12,225 nt of DNA from CAZLPW01 sp964561495 (GCA_964561495.1 CAZLPW010000060.1:1-12225), one strand, 5' to 3'; shown: positions 1 through 7,437, counted from the first letter of the stretch. Notes: generated from the sequence alone by a model not told the origin. Program-made: numbers and translations.

Positions 1-697
1 CCGCTGAGAGAGATGAGCAGGGTGGGCATAATGTATCCGTATCCAGTCAACATCATTAATTGTATTTAGCTCGCGGATCAAATCACTAAGATAAACTTTT
101 TTATCAAGATCCCACCCGTATGAGGTTGTGTCCTGGGCAATCACAAGAAGCTCTCTGACTCCGCCCGCAGCCAGTCTCTCTGCCTCATCCATAACAGCTG
201 GTATTGTTCGGCTCNNNNNNNNNNCGCATCAGAGGAATGCTGCAGAAGCTACAGCCGTTGTCACAGCCCTCTGCAATTTTCAGATATGCATAGTGATTTG
301 GTGTCATAAGTGATCTAAAAAACAAGGGGTCGTCTTTATGAAAATCTTTGCCCGTCAAAAATGATACAATCTGGCGGTGGTCATTGCTCCCGAAAATATG
401 ATCTATCTCAGGTATCTCCTTGATCAGTTCCTCAGGATATCTCTCAGAAAGGCATCCCATAACAACCAGCTCCTTGAGGTCGCCTTTTTTCTTCATCTCA
501 GCTGCCTGGAGTATAGTATCTACCGATTCCTCACGCGCGATATCAAGAAACCCGCAAGTGTTTACGACTATAGTATCAGCCTTCTGTGGGTCATCTATAA
601 TATCAACGCCAGTTGTTTTTAAACCCCCAAGGAGTATCTCGGAGTCGACCAGGTTTTTGGCGCAGCCAAGGCTAATCAGGTTTAATTTTTTATTCAC
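1..697 (-). CDS. rimO: Ribosomal protein S12 methylthiotransferase RimO, partial, interrupted by an assembly gap
   Basis: Radical-SAM enzyme that adds a methylthio group to the conserved aspartate of ribosomal protein S12. The N-terminal MTTase domain shows the three cluster cysteines C12 (SLGCAKNLVDSE), C48 (VNTCGF) and C82 (GCLSERY). The radical-SAM motif CDNGCSFC follows, with C145, C149 and C152. The start is a GTG at 695-697 and gives the N-terminus expected for the family. It overlaps the end of ftsY by 8 bases. Ten N at 215-224 split the gene. Before the gap the frame ends in SIPLMR. After it, the same protein resumes in another frame from 213 down to 1 as 71 open codons, beginning SRTIPAVMDEAERL and including VIAQDTTSYG. 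The frame change comes from the arbitrary gap length, so I do not regard it as a pseudogene. The rest of the SAM domain and the TRAM domain lie beyond the left edge. Confidence 0.95.
215..224. other. Assembly gap (10 N) inside rimO
   Basis: Ten unknown bases lie within the rimO coding region. The reading frames on the two sides fit only if the true length is a multiple of three. In RimO, four residues normally separate the MRG-type arginine from the next SR pair, which predicts 12 missing bases. The gap size is therefore probably wrong by two bases. Confidence 0.95.
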
Positions 698-1586
698 TGG
701 TGTCTCTTCTATCCGTTCCCATTAGCCCGCTAACATAGCCAGAAGGATCAAAGGCCTGTATATCATCTAGGTTCTCACCGGTTCCTATAAATTGCACAGG
801 AACACCTAGTTTTTGGAAAAGAGAGAATATAATCCCTCCCTTGGCTGAGCCATCTAGTTTTGTAACTACCGCACCAGAGAGGCTTACGTGCTCCCCAAAT
901 TCTGCCGCCTGGTTCAGAGAGTTCTGGCCAAGAGTCGCATCGATAGCGATTAGATTCTTCGGTTCAAAATATGAAAAATGTTTATCAATAATTCTATTCA
1001 TTTTCCCAAGCTCATCCATGAGATTTTTATAGGTATGTAGTCTGCCTGCTGTATCAACAATAACCAAATCCTTTGACTTTGCCATAGCAGAATTTAGCCC
1101 ATCAAACAGAACCGCGCTTGGTTCTTTAGATGCCTCATTACATACAATAGAGCAGCCAGCTCTTTCAGACCAGATCCTTAGTTGCTCTACTGCCGCGGCC
1201 CTGTAAGTATCTGCAGCTACAAGCATAACCGACTGACCTAGCTTTTGGTAGGCGCTGGCGATCTTGGCGGAGCAGGTGGTTTTACCTGATCCATTAACAC
1301 CTACCATAAGAATTACCGTGGGCTTTTCTGGTACTCTTAAATCAAACTTTGGAGGCAGAAGTGATATCAGGTATTCTTCCACCTTAAATAAAAAATCTTC
1401 TTCTGAATATTCTTTGACGACATCAACAATCGATTCGGAAATCTCAAAGCCCATGTCTGCGGATAGTAGTGTCTCTTCAAGTAGCTCGATCGTGTCTGGT
1501 GTAACCCCACTGTCTCTAAGTTTTTGAAAAACAGAGGATATCTGTGATCTTGTTCTTGCTAGTGCATCATATATTTTACTTAGCAT
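690..1586 (-). CDS. ftsY: Signal recognition particle receptor FtsY
   Basis: SRP receptor GTPase that docks ribosome-nascent chain-SRP complexes at the inner membrane and hands them to SecYEG. The 298-residue protein is essentially an NG domain: helical N domain at about residues 1-85 and GTPase G domain at about 90-290. Visible motifs are the P-loop GVNGSGKTT (96-104), DTYRAAAVEQL (126-136), DTAGRLHT (178-185), TKLDGSAKGG (242-251) and the closing GTGENLDDIQAF. There is no long acidic A domain as in E. coli FtsY, so membrane contact would rest on the N-terminal amphipathic helix (inference). The ATG at 1584-1586 has AGGGGG a few bases upstream. The start overlaps the end of pgsA by 11 bases, and the stop overlaps the rimO start, so translation of the three is probably coupled. 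FtsY followed by rimO is an order I associate with Bacteroidetes relatives. Confidence 0.97.
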   Translation of the reverse strand: MLSKIYDALARTRSQISSVFQKLRDSGVTPDTIELLEETLLSADMGFEISESIVDVVKEYSEEDFLFKVEEYLISLLPPKFDLRVPEKPTVILMVGVNGSGKTTCSAKIASAYQKLGQSVMLVAADTYRAAAVEQLRIWSERAGCSIVCNEASKEPSAVLFDGLNSAMAKSKDLVIVDTAGRLHTYKNLMDELGKMNRIIDKHFSYFEPKNLIAIDATLGQNSLNQAAEFGEHVSLSGAVVTKLDGSAKGGIIFSLFQKLGVPVQFIGTGENLDDIQAFDPSGYVSGLMGTDRRDTSE

Positions 1587-2160
1587 AGTGCCCCCTGTAT
1601 GCTAGGAAAAAATCCCTAAAATAAATTACTGCGCTAACTACAAGTAATGCGGCTCCCGAATAGAGGCTAACATCCTTGAGCCAGGGTAAAGCAGAAAACT
1701 CAAAAATATGAAGAAACACAGCAAGAGCAGTAACACCAGTAGACCATTTCCCCCACCAGTTTGAATACAAAATCATTATCTCATAGTTCACAAAATATAT
1801 GGCAAGCGCAGCTATTGATGCGTGCCTGATAGTGTACAATAAAAAATACCACATAGGAAACTTGCTTGATATAACCAGATAAAGTACGACTGCCACAATA
1901 ACAACAAAATCTGCAAGAGGATCGATCCACTTACCAATGCGGGTTACCTCCTTCGCCTTTCTTGCAAAGTAACCATCAAGGGCATCTGAGAGTACCGCAA
2001 TTATAATAAAGATAGCCGCCAAATAATTAAGCTCTGGTTTTGAAAGAGTATATATTATAGGGATCGCAGAAAGCCCTCTGCCTAGGCTAATAAAATTTGC
2101 AACAGTAAGGATACGGTTCGGGTCCGATATCGGTTCTCTAAGTTTTTGATTAGATTTCAA
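1576..2160 (-). CDS. pgsA: CDP-alcohol phosphatidyltransferase, probably phosphatidylglycerophosphate synthase (PgsA-like)
   Basis: Integral membrane enzyme that transfers a phosphatidyl group from CDP-diacylglycerol to an alcohol, most likely glycerol 3-phosphate, the first step to phosphatidylglycerol. The family signature D-x2-D-G-x2-A-R-x8-G-x3-D-x3-D is complete: D59, D62, G63, A66, R67, G76, D80 and D84. About six hydrophobic segments cover the rest (roughly 20-40, 45-60, 85-98, 105-124, 140-155 and 165-182). The length of 194 residues is normal. The open frame begins at a TTG (2158-2160), giving about 17 residues before the first helix. An ATG at 2171-2173 lies in a different frame and stops after seven codons, so the start is uncertain. 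An 82-base gap separates it from waaA upstream, and it overlaps ftsY by 11 bases. The alcohol substrate cannot be proven from the signature, so PgsA is the likeliest rather than the only reading. Confidence 0.82.
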   Translation of the reverse strand: MKSNQKLREPISDPNRILTVANFISLGRGLSAIPIIYTLSKPELNYLAAIFIIIAVLSDALDGYFARKAKEVTRIGKWIDPLADFVVIVAVVLYLVISSKFPMWYFLLYTIRHASIAALAIYFVNYEIMILYSNWWGKWSTGVTALAVFLHIFEFSALPWLKDVSLYSGAALLVVSAVIYFRDFFLAYRGHYAK

Positions 2161-2242
2161 TTTTATTATCCATTAGAAAATTTGTTCGGATATCAATTTA
2201 AACAATAGAGCTTGGTTAACTGAATCAGATTTGTGTTGAATA

Positions 2243-3523
2243 TTATTTATCATGGATCAGCGCATCAAATATTTTATCAGATGCCCCAGTATTCTTTTCT
2301 ATCACGCTCAGAGCAGCGGCACTGGTTTTTTTATATTTTTCAGAGTTATTTAAAAGGTCAATACATATTTTTTTAAAGTCAGACCCATCAGAGATTGGGA
2401 ACCCGCCTCCGCTCTCTATGAGCTGCTTCGCCTCATGGAATTTACTATAATTTGGGCCAAAAATAACTGGCAATGCTGCAGAAGCGGGTTCCATAACATT
2501 GTGTATACCAGATGAAAAACCTCCGCCAATGTATGCGATACCTGCATTAGTATAGATATCAGATAGCAGCCCCACTACTCCGATAATTACGATACGGTCG
2601 TCTGGTAATTCTTCAACACTATCTCCCTGAAAAATAGTAGCGTCCATCTTATGCTTTAGAAAGATTTTTTGATATTTGGAGATCTCATATTCGCCAGTCT
2701 CGTGTGGCACACAGATAAGTTTCAGCTCAGGATCATTTTTGAGCATCTCGATCAAAGGACCAAGGATCTTTCTCTCATCCTCATTGTGCGTACTCCCCAG
2801 AACAATTTTTTTAATACTGCCATCACTAATGTCCTTGTTTAAGACTGCTTTTTCTGACCTGTAAACAGTATCATAGCGCGGATTTCCAAGAGCCTCAACA
2901 GATACGGAGTGTTTGTCACCTAAAATTTTATTCAGGGCTAGTTTATCAGATTCAGATACAGTGAAAATAGCATCAAAAGAAGAAAACAAAGAAAAATAAA
3001 ACGATCTAAAAGGTTGCAAAAGTTTTTTTGAATCCTCCTCAAAAATAGCGGAAAAAATATTTGTTTGGATTCCTTTCTTTTTTGCTACCCATAAAAGATT
3101 AGGCCATATATCATATGAAACAAAAACAATTTTTTTTGGTTTTACTATATTAAGCGCGCGACTAACCGTCCAAAAAAAATCAAAGGGCAAATAAATTTTT
3201 AAATCAACAAGGTCAGAGTCGCAATAGTTAAAGCCCGATGGTGAAAAAAAAGAAACAAGACAAATAGCATCCTTCTGGCTTTTCTTTAGATTGCCCAAGA
3301 CTGGAAGTAGTTGCATAAACTCACCCAGACTCGCAGCGTGGAACCAGTACACGTCGGAAGCTTTATCCACACTCTGAAAATAATTTTTTAGTATGGTATT
3401 TGATTTAAATCTGCTGAAAAAACCATCTCTGACTTTGGAATTAAGGAGCGCTAAAATCAAATAAACACCGAAGACTAATGGATAAAAAAGAATATTATAA
3501 AAGAAAAACCAAAAAAGTTTCAT
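2243..3523 (-). CDS. waaA: 3-deoxy-D-manno-octulosonic acid (KDO) transferase WaaA/KdtA
   Basis: GT-B glycosyltransferase that attaches KDO from CMP-KDO to lipid IVA at the inner face of the inner membrane, starting the LPS inner core. An N-terminal hydrophobic anchor (about residues 3-27) is followed by WFHAASLGE (60-68), whose E68 matches the family's catalytic base. GNPRYD (213-218), GSTHNEDE (243-250), the sugar-nucleotide site SSGIHNVMEPA (337-347) and FGPNYSKFHEAKQLI (355-369) follow. The segment equivalent to ETELWPN of enterobacterial WaaA reads VSYDIWPN (135-142), so the family glutamate is replaced by aspartate. The GIHNxxEPA and FGPNYxKFxEA forms resemble Bacteroidetes/Chlorobi enzymes as I recall them. 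The length of 426 is normal. The ATG at 3521-3523 comes three bases after the stop of the glycosyltransferase gene, indicating one transcript. Whether it adds one or two KDO residues cannot be told. Confidence 0.93.
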   Translation of the reverse strand: MKLFWFFFYNILFYPLVFGVYLILALLNSKVRDGFFSRFKSNTILKNYFQSVDKASDVYWFHAASLGEFMQLLPVLGNLKKSQKDAICLVSFFSPSGFNYCDSDLVDLKIYLPFDFFWTVSRALNIVKPKKIVFVSYDIWPNLLWVAKKKGIQTNIFSAIFEEDSKKLLQPFRSFYFSLFSSFDAIFTVSESDKLALNKILGDKHSVSVEALGNPRYDTVYRSEKAVLNKDISDGSIKKIVLGSTHNEDERKILGPLIEMLKNDPELKLICVPHETGEYEISKYQKIFLKHKMDATIFQGDSVEELPDDRIVIIGVVGLLSDIYTNAGIAYIGGGFSSGIHNVMEPASAALPVIFGPNYSKFHEAKQLIESGGGFPISDGSDFKKICIDLLNNSEKYKKTSAAALSVIEKNTGASDKIFDALIHDK

Positions 3524-3526
3524 TGA

Positions 3527-4531
3527 CTAATCTACGAAAGTATTGTGAACCTCCTCAGTTTTAATAGAGTCCATACAAAACTGGGATGAGCGATAGCAGA
3601 GGCTGCTTCCATTTTGTGAACAGGGCCTGCACCATGTCTCTTCCGACTCAACACAGACAGAGTCTTCTAAAATAGTGGTTGCACCAGTCTCTCTGGAAGT
3701 CGGTCCTAAAATCAAAGTTACCTTTGTGCCTAAAGCCTCGGCCGCATGAGTCAGCCCCGTGTCGCTTCCTACGACCCTAGTTGCGCCATTAATCAGTGCC
3801 ATAGACTCTCGGATTGATGTCCTAGAGGCTAGGTTAACTACCTCTGGAACTCTATCCGCGATCTCAAAACAGATCCTATCTTTTTTTGTGCCTATGACTA
3901 CGCTGTCTAAGTCGAAATCATTTTTGATGCTTTTGCAGAGTTCAGCATACTTATCAACAGACCACTGCTTCTGCTTCCACGCAGCTCCGGGAACGATAAC
4001 CACGTAGGAGCCTGTTATATAATTATCTTTCAAAATAGACTCCGCCCATTTGGACTCTTGCTTTGATATTTTTAAAAATGTTTTTGGAACTGGATCTCCC
4101 TGGCTCCATATGGAACCGAGATTTTGATGATACATAAGAGGCACACTGAAATCATTATCAAAATGATTTAGATGAAACTGAAAAAGTAAAAATCTATTCC
4201 ACCTGGGTTTTTTTAGTGTCTCTGTTTGGCCACTACGATTGGCCAGTATAAACCGAGACCTTAGGGAATTGTGAAGATCAAAGATGAGATCAAAACTCTT
4301 TTCTTTAATTAGCTGAGAGAATCTCCAGTGATAGGGAATTGAGGGTGTTTTCCTGAGAGCTATAACCGCGTCCACGTCTGGATGATATTCAAGTATTGAA
4401 GAATAGTTGGACAACGTTAAAAAAGTAATATGTGATTCAGGGTAGCTCTGTCTTATTGTGCGCAAAGGAGATGTCGCTAAAATGATATCACCTATAGAGC
4501 TGAATCTAATAACCAGTATCCTATGTCTCAA
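3527..4531 (-). CDS. Glycosyltransferase family 9 protein, LPS heptosyltransferase (WaaF/WaaC-like)
   Basis: GT-B enzyme expected to transfer heptose from ADP-heptose to the growing LPS inner core on the cytoplasmic face of the inner membrane. Family 9 features are the N-terminal VIRFSSIGDIILATSPL (8-24), IVPGAAWKQKQWSVDKYAEL (179-198), VVGSDTGLTHAAEALG (253-268) and GPTSRETG (276-283). The C-terminus holds four cysteines (C301, C304, C312, C319), starting in the WCRPC motif seen in some family members. The start is a TTG at 4529-4531, with an AAGG element about 8 bases upstream that lies inside the end of the preceding polyprenyl synthase gene. This start gives the normal family N-terminus, and no ATG lies nearby. 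It sits 5 bases after the polyprenyl synthase and 3 before waaA, which supports an inner-core role. The family alone does not separate heptosyltransferase I, II or III. Confidence 0.88.
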   Translation of the reverse strand: MRHRILVIRFSSIGDIILATSPLRTIRQSYPESHITFLTLSNYSSILEYHPDVDAVIALRKTPSIPYHWRFSQLIKEKSFDLIFDLHNSLRSRFILANRSGQTETLKKPRWNRFLLFQFHLNHFDNDFSVPLMYHQNLGSIWSQGDPVPKTFLKISKQESKWAESILKDNYITGSYVVIVPGAAWKQKQWSVDKYAELCKSIKNDFDLDSVVIGTKKDRICFEIADRVPEVVNLASRTSIRESMALINGATRVVGSDTGLTHAAEALGTKVTLILGPTSRETGATTILEDSVCVESEETWCRPCSQNGSSLCYRSSQFCMDSIKTEEVHNTFVD

Positions 4532-4536
4532 CCTAG

Positions 4537-5526
4537 CTACCTTATTCTTGTAATATTAAAGCTCACTAAATCAGAGAGCGACTGTTTTATAGGTGAGTCT
4601 GGATAATTAGAAATAGCATCAACAGCTTTCTGTGAGTATTCATCTAGCTTGCCGCGGGCGTATTGAAACCCACCCGCGTTATCAACAATATCTTGGATCT
4701 CTTTTATATCACGATTAGTTTTCTTTTTATTTCTCATGATTGATCTGAGCCTACGATTTTGACTTCTTTTTAGGTTCTCATATGAATAAATAAGCGGAAG
4801 AGTGAGCATGTTTTTTTTCACATCTCCACCACTATTTTTCCCTGTATCATTCTCGCTACCAAGTAAATCAAAGAGGTCATCCTTTATCTGAAAGGCCATG
4901 CCCAGATTTTCACCAAAATCAAAAGTAGCTGAAATATCTTTTTTATTTTTGGTGGTTGTTAGGGCGCCCAGCTCACAGCTGGTGGCTATCAAGGAGGCAG
5001 TTTTTTGATTGATCATTTTAAAGTAGATATCTTCTGTCATTGATCTAGTAAAACTTTTCTCAATCTGAAGAATTTCACCAGTGCTTAATTTTTCTGCTGT
5101 TTTTGATATTCTATCCAGCACATCAAAATCCTTGAAACTGATCATATTGCTTAGGGCCTTGCTTAATAAAAAGTCTCCCATCAACACAGAGGCCTTATTC
5201 TTCCAAACTCTGTTGACTGATGGTCTGCCTCGCCTTAGCGTTGCATCATCAACCACATCATCATGTATTAAAGTGGCAATATGTAGCAGCTCCATCATCG
5301 CAGCCGCGCGATAGCTGTTCGCGCTAGGCTCACCACAGAGTCTTGAACATAAAATTGTTAAAATAGGTCTAATATGCTTGCCCCTGTTTGTGACAATATA
5401 TTTTGTAATTAGGTTTATAAGTTTGACATCAGATTTGACGGAGGCATCAAACTCTTTCTGAAATATTTTAATATCTTCAGAGATTGGAACAGAAATTTTA
5501 TCTAAGGTTATAACTTTTTTTCCCAC
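4537..5526 (-). CDS. ispB: Long-chain trans-polyprenyl diphosphate synthase (IspB-like)
   Basis: Condenses isopentenyl diphosphate onto an allylic primer to make a long all-trans prenyl diphosphate, normally the side chain of menaquinone or ubiquinone. The first aspartate-rich motif is DDVVDD (89-94), followed by RRGRPSVN. The second is KDDLFDLLG (215-223), followed by GDVKKNMLTLPL. GKHIRPIL (49-56) provides the IPP-binding lysine and arginine. The residue five before the first aspartate is A84. A small residue there is typical of medium- and long-chain synthases such as IspB, whereas a bulky aromatic marks short-chain enzymes. The exact chain length is not determinable, so the symbol means IspB-like. 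The start is GTG at 5524-5526 without a convincing ribosome binding site. It lies 34 bases after tatC and 5 before the heptosyltransferase. The length of 329 residues is usual. Confidence 0.92.
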   Translation of the reverse strand: MGKKVITLDKISVPISEDIKIFQKEFDASVKSDVKLINLITKYIVTNRGKHIRPILTILCSRLCGEPSANSYRAAAMMELLHIATLIHDDVVDDATLRRGRPSVNRVWKNKASVLMGDFLLSKALSNMISFKDFDVLDRISKTAEKLSTGEILQIEKSFTRSMTEDIYFKMINQKTASLIATSCELGALTTTKNKKDISATFDFGENLGMAFQIKDDLFDLLGSENDTGKNSGGDVKKNMLTLPLIYSYENLKRSQNRRLRSIMRNKKKTNRDIKEIQDIVDNAGGFQYARGKLDEYSQKAVDAISNYPDSPIKQSLSDLVSFNITRIR

Positions 5527-5560
5527 GACTTTTTAAATTACTAATTAATTACACTCAGAT

Positions 5561-6292
5561 TCAAACGGGTTCTCGACGGTAATTCACCACCCAAGAAACC
5601 AAAATACTGAGCTCATATAAAACCAATAATGGCGCAGACATTATCAACATACTAACTGGATCAGGTGGAGTAATAAATGATGATAATATAAGAATAATCA
5701 CTATTGAGTGACGACGATAGTGCCTCATAAACGGTGGAGTTAAAACACCAATCGCTGACAACAAGAGCGACACAACAGGCATCTGGAATAAAAGTCCAGA
5801 GCCTATAATGAGCCACCCTAAAAAACTGAAATAATAAGATATTGAGTAGTTATTCTCAACGATCCCCTGCCCCATACTGCTAAAAAATTCTAATGAAAAG
5901 GGAACCAAAATATAATACCCAAAACCAGCCCCAACTATGAAAGACGCAGAAGAAAAAAACACTACAGGGATAATATATTTTTTTTCATTAACTCTGAGTC
6001 CAGGACTCACAAACCTCCATATCTGAAAAATAGTTACAGGCATTGAGATAACAAACCCTGAAAAAATTGCTATAAACCATTTTACTAAAAACATTCCCTG
6101 TACGGTTAGCGTTTGGAACCTGATTGTTTGACTAGCCTGAGCCGCAGGCTCTTTTAAAAATTTTATTATAGGATCTATAAAGCCAAAAGAAAGAGCCGAT
6201 CCCAAAATTACCGCGACCAGTACCTTAACAATCCGCCACCTTAATTCTTCTAGGTGTTCAAGAAAACCCATTTCACTAGTGTTATTCGACAT
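5561..6292 (-). CDS. tatC: Twin-arginine translocase subunit TatC
   Basis: Polytopic inner-membrane receptor of the Tat pathway, which binds twin-arginine signal peptides and, with TatA-type subunits, exports folded proteins. The N-terminus carries the cytosolic motif FLEHLEELRWRI (10-21). FQIWRFVSPGL (89-99) is the conserved first periplasmic region. FQMP (169-172) occupies the E. coli Glu170 region, with glutamine in place of glutamate as in many bacteria. ITPPDPVSMLIMSAPLLVLYE (207-227) is the conserved last loop and helix. Six hydrophobic segments are visible and the length of 243 is standard. The ATG at 6290-6292 overlaps the end of meaB by 11 bases. A second in-frame ATG (M8) is possible. 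No tatA or tatB gene is in the window. Confidence 0.97.
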   Translation of the reverse strand: MSNNTSEMGFLEHLEELRWRIVKVLVAVILGSALSFGFIDPIIKFLKEPAAQASQTIRFQTLTVQGMFLVKWFIAIFSGFVISMPVTIFQIWRFVSPGLRVNEKKYIIPVVFFSSASFIVGAGFGYYILVPFSLEFFSSMGQGIVENNYSISYYFSFLGWLIIGSGLLFQMPVVSLLLSAIGVLTPPFMRHYRRHSIVIILILSSFITPPDPVSMLIMSAPLLVLYELSILVSWVVNYRREPV

Positions 6293-7235
6293 CAGGCAAT
6301 CGGCTTTCTAATAAAGATTTAGCGACATCATTAGGAGCGAGTGAAATATTTTTTAGTGATTTTGTTTTAATGTCTAATGATTCCTTCCTCTCCGATGTCC
6401 AGAATTCTTTTTCCAAGGATTCCTGGATAATATCTGACACCCTATCCTTGTACCTATTTAACTTGCGATTGGTCAAAGAGCCGCTCTCTTCCATTAGCCG
6501 CAGTTCCTCTTTTATTGCTAAATAAAGTTCGCTGATACCTTTGCCTCTGTATGCAATAGTTTTTAACACTTCTGGCTCCCTGGATTTATCATTAGAAAAA
6601 TGATGTAACACATTTTTCAGTGTGCTTGCAATTCTATTTGAGCCTTCTCTATCGGCCTTATTTATCACAAACAGATCTGCTATCTCTATAAGCCCTGCCT
6701 TCATAAGCTGTATCTCATCACCCGACTCAGGGACTAAAACAACAACCGTAATATCAGCCGCTTTCGCGACATCATACTCACCCTGACCAACGCCGACTGT
6801 TTCAAAAATAATAATATCTTTGCCGCTTGCATCCAAAACATCAGCTACGTCCTGAGTTTTTTTTGCTATTCCTCCGAGGCTCCCTCGACTTCCCATGCTT
6901 CTTATAAATACCCTATCGTCAGATCCGTATTTATTCATCCTTACCCTATCCCCAAGAAGTGCGCCTCCTGTAAAGGGGCTTGTAGGATCGATCGCAATAA
7001 CACCCACAGTCTCATCATTTGCCAAACATTGACCAACTATCTCATTGCCTAGAGTGCTTTTACCTGCTCCAGGGGGACCAGTAATTCCAATCCGGATTGC
7101 ATTATTTCTGGATTCATAGATACTACTATAAAAACTATCTGGAATATCTTCGCCATTTTCAATCATAGAAATAGACCTGGCTATAGCGTTTGGATTATTT
7201 AGTTTAATCTCTGATATCAGATTTTCATCAAACAT
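6282..7235 (-). CDS. meaB: MeaB/ArgK-family GTPase, methylmalonyl-CoA mutase chaperone
   Basis: G3E-type P-loop GTPase that protects and gates cofactor loading of adenosylcobalamin-dependent methylmalonyl-CoA mutase. Motifs in order are the P-loop GPPGAGKST (53-61), AIDPTSPFTGGALLGDRVRM (81-100), FIRSMGSRGSLGGIA (110-124), ETVGVGQGE (145-153) and the guanine-specificity motif NKAD (192-195). The C-terminal helical dimerisation region covers about 265-317. The length of 317 fits the family. The ATG at 7233-7235 starts the co-directional run, with the AT-rich divergent region upstream and no clear ribosome binding site. It overlaps tatC by 11 bases. No mutase gene is visible here although the two are often neighbours, so the partner should be elsewhere in the genome (inference). 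Confidence 0.95.
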   Translation of the reverse strand: MFDENLISEIKLNNPNAIARSISMIENGEDIPDSFYSSIYESRNNAIRIGITGPPGAGKSTLGNEIVGQCLANDETVGVIAIDPTSPFTGGALLGDRVRMNKYGSDDRVFIRSMGSRGSLGGIAKKTQDVADVLDASGKDIIIFETVGVGQGEYDVAKAADITVVVLVPESGDEIQLMKAGLIEIADLFVINKADREGSNRIASTLKNVLHHFSNDKSREPEVLKTIAYRGKGISELYLAIKEELRLMEESGSLTNRKLNRYKDRVSDIIQESLEKEFWTSERKESLDIKTKSLKNISLAPNDVAKSLLESRLPDVE

Positions 7236-7384
7236 TTAAGTAGTAATTATTTTTCTTTTTTTAGGTCAATTACTATAAATATAATTTTTTTATAATTCCG
7301 CATAAAAATAAATATTTATAAACAATATATGAATCTACCTGTTTTTATTAAGAAAAATAATCTAAACAAAAGTAAAATGGTTTA

Positions 7385-7415
7385 TTTGACAGCCCATTTA
7401 TATATATGTTAACTT
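7385..7415 (+). promoter_or_regulatory. Candidate rpsT promoter
   Basis: A perfect TTGACA lies at 7386-7391. With an 18-base spacer the -10 candidate is TAACTT (7410-7415), a weak match that keeps T1, A2 and T6. The same stretch also fits a Bacteroidetes-style promoter: TTTG at 7385-7388, then 21 bases, then TAACTTAC resembling TAnnTTTG. Either reading puts the transcript start near 7422, about 25 bases before the rpsT ATG. Confidence 0.4.
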
Positions 7416-7432
7416 ACGCGCCTATTTTGGAA

Positions 7433-7437
7433 AAGGA
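7433..7437 (+). promoter_or_regulatory. Ribosome binding site of rpsT
   Basis: AAGGA lies 10 bases before the ATG at 7448. It is among the clearest Shine-Dalgarno elements in the window, in contrast to the weak or absent ones before meaB, tatC, waaA and hutH. It fixes the rpsT start. Confidence 0.7.

Noticed and set aside
128..313. Open frame on the plus strand across the N gap
   Set aside because: It lies antisense to rimO, which has intact family motifs on both sides of the gap. It has no recognisable protein features.
7241..7269. Minus-strand TTGACC as the -35 box of a meaB promoter
   Set aside because: The matching -10 hexamer is poor, and the implied transcript start would lie almost at or inside the meaB start codon.
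7308..7319. Perfect 12-base palindrome ATAAATATTTAT as a regulator site
   Set aside because: The whole intergenic region is nearly pure A and T, so such a palindrome is easily chance. No second copy is seen.
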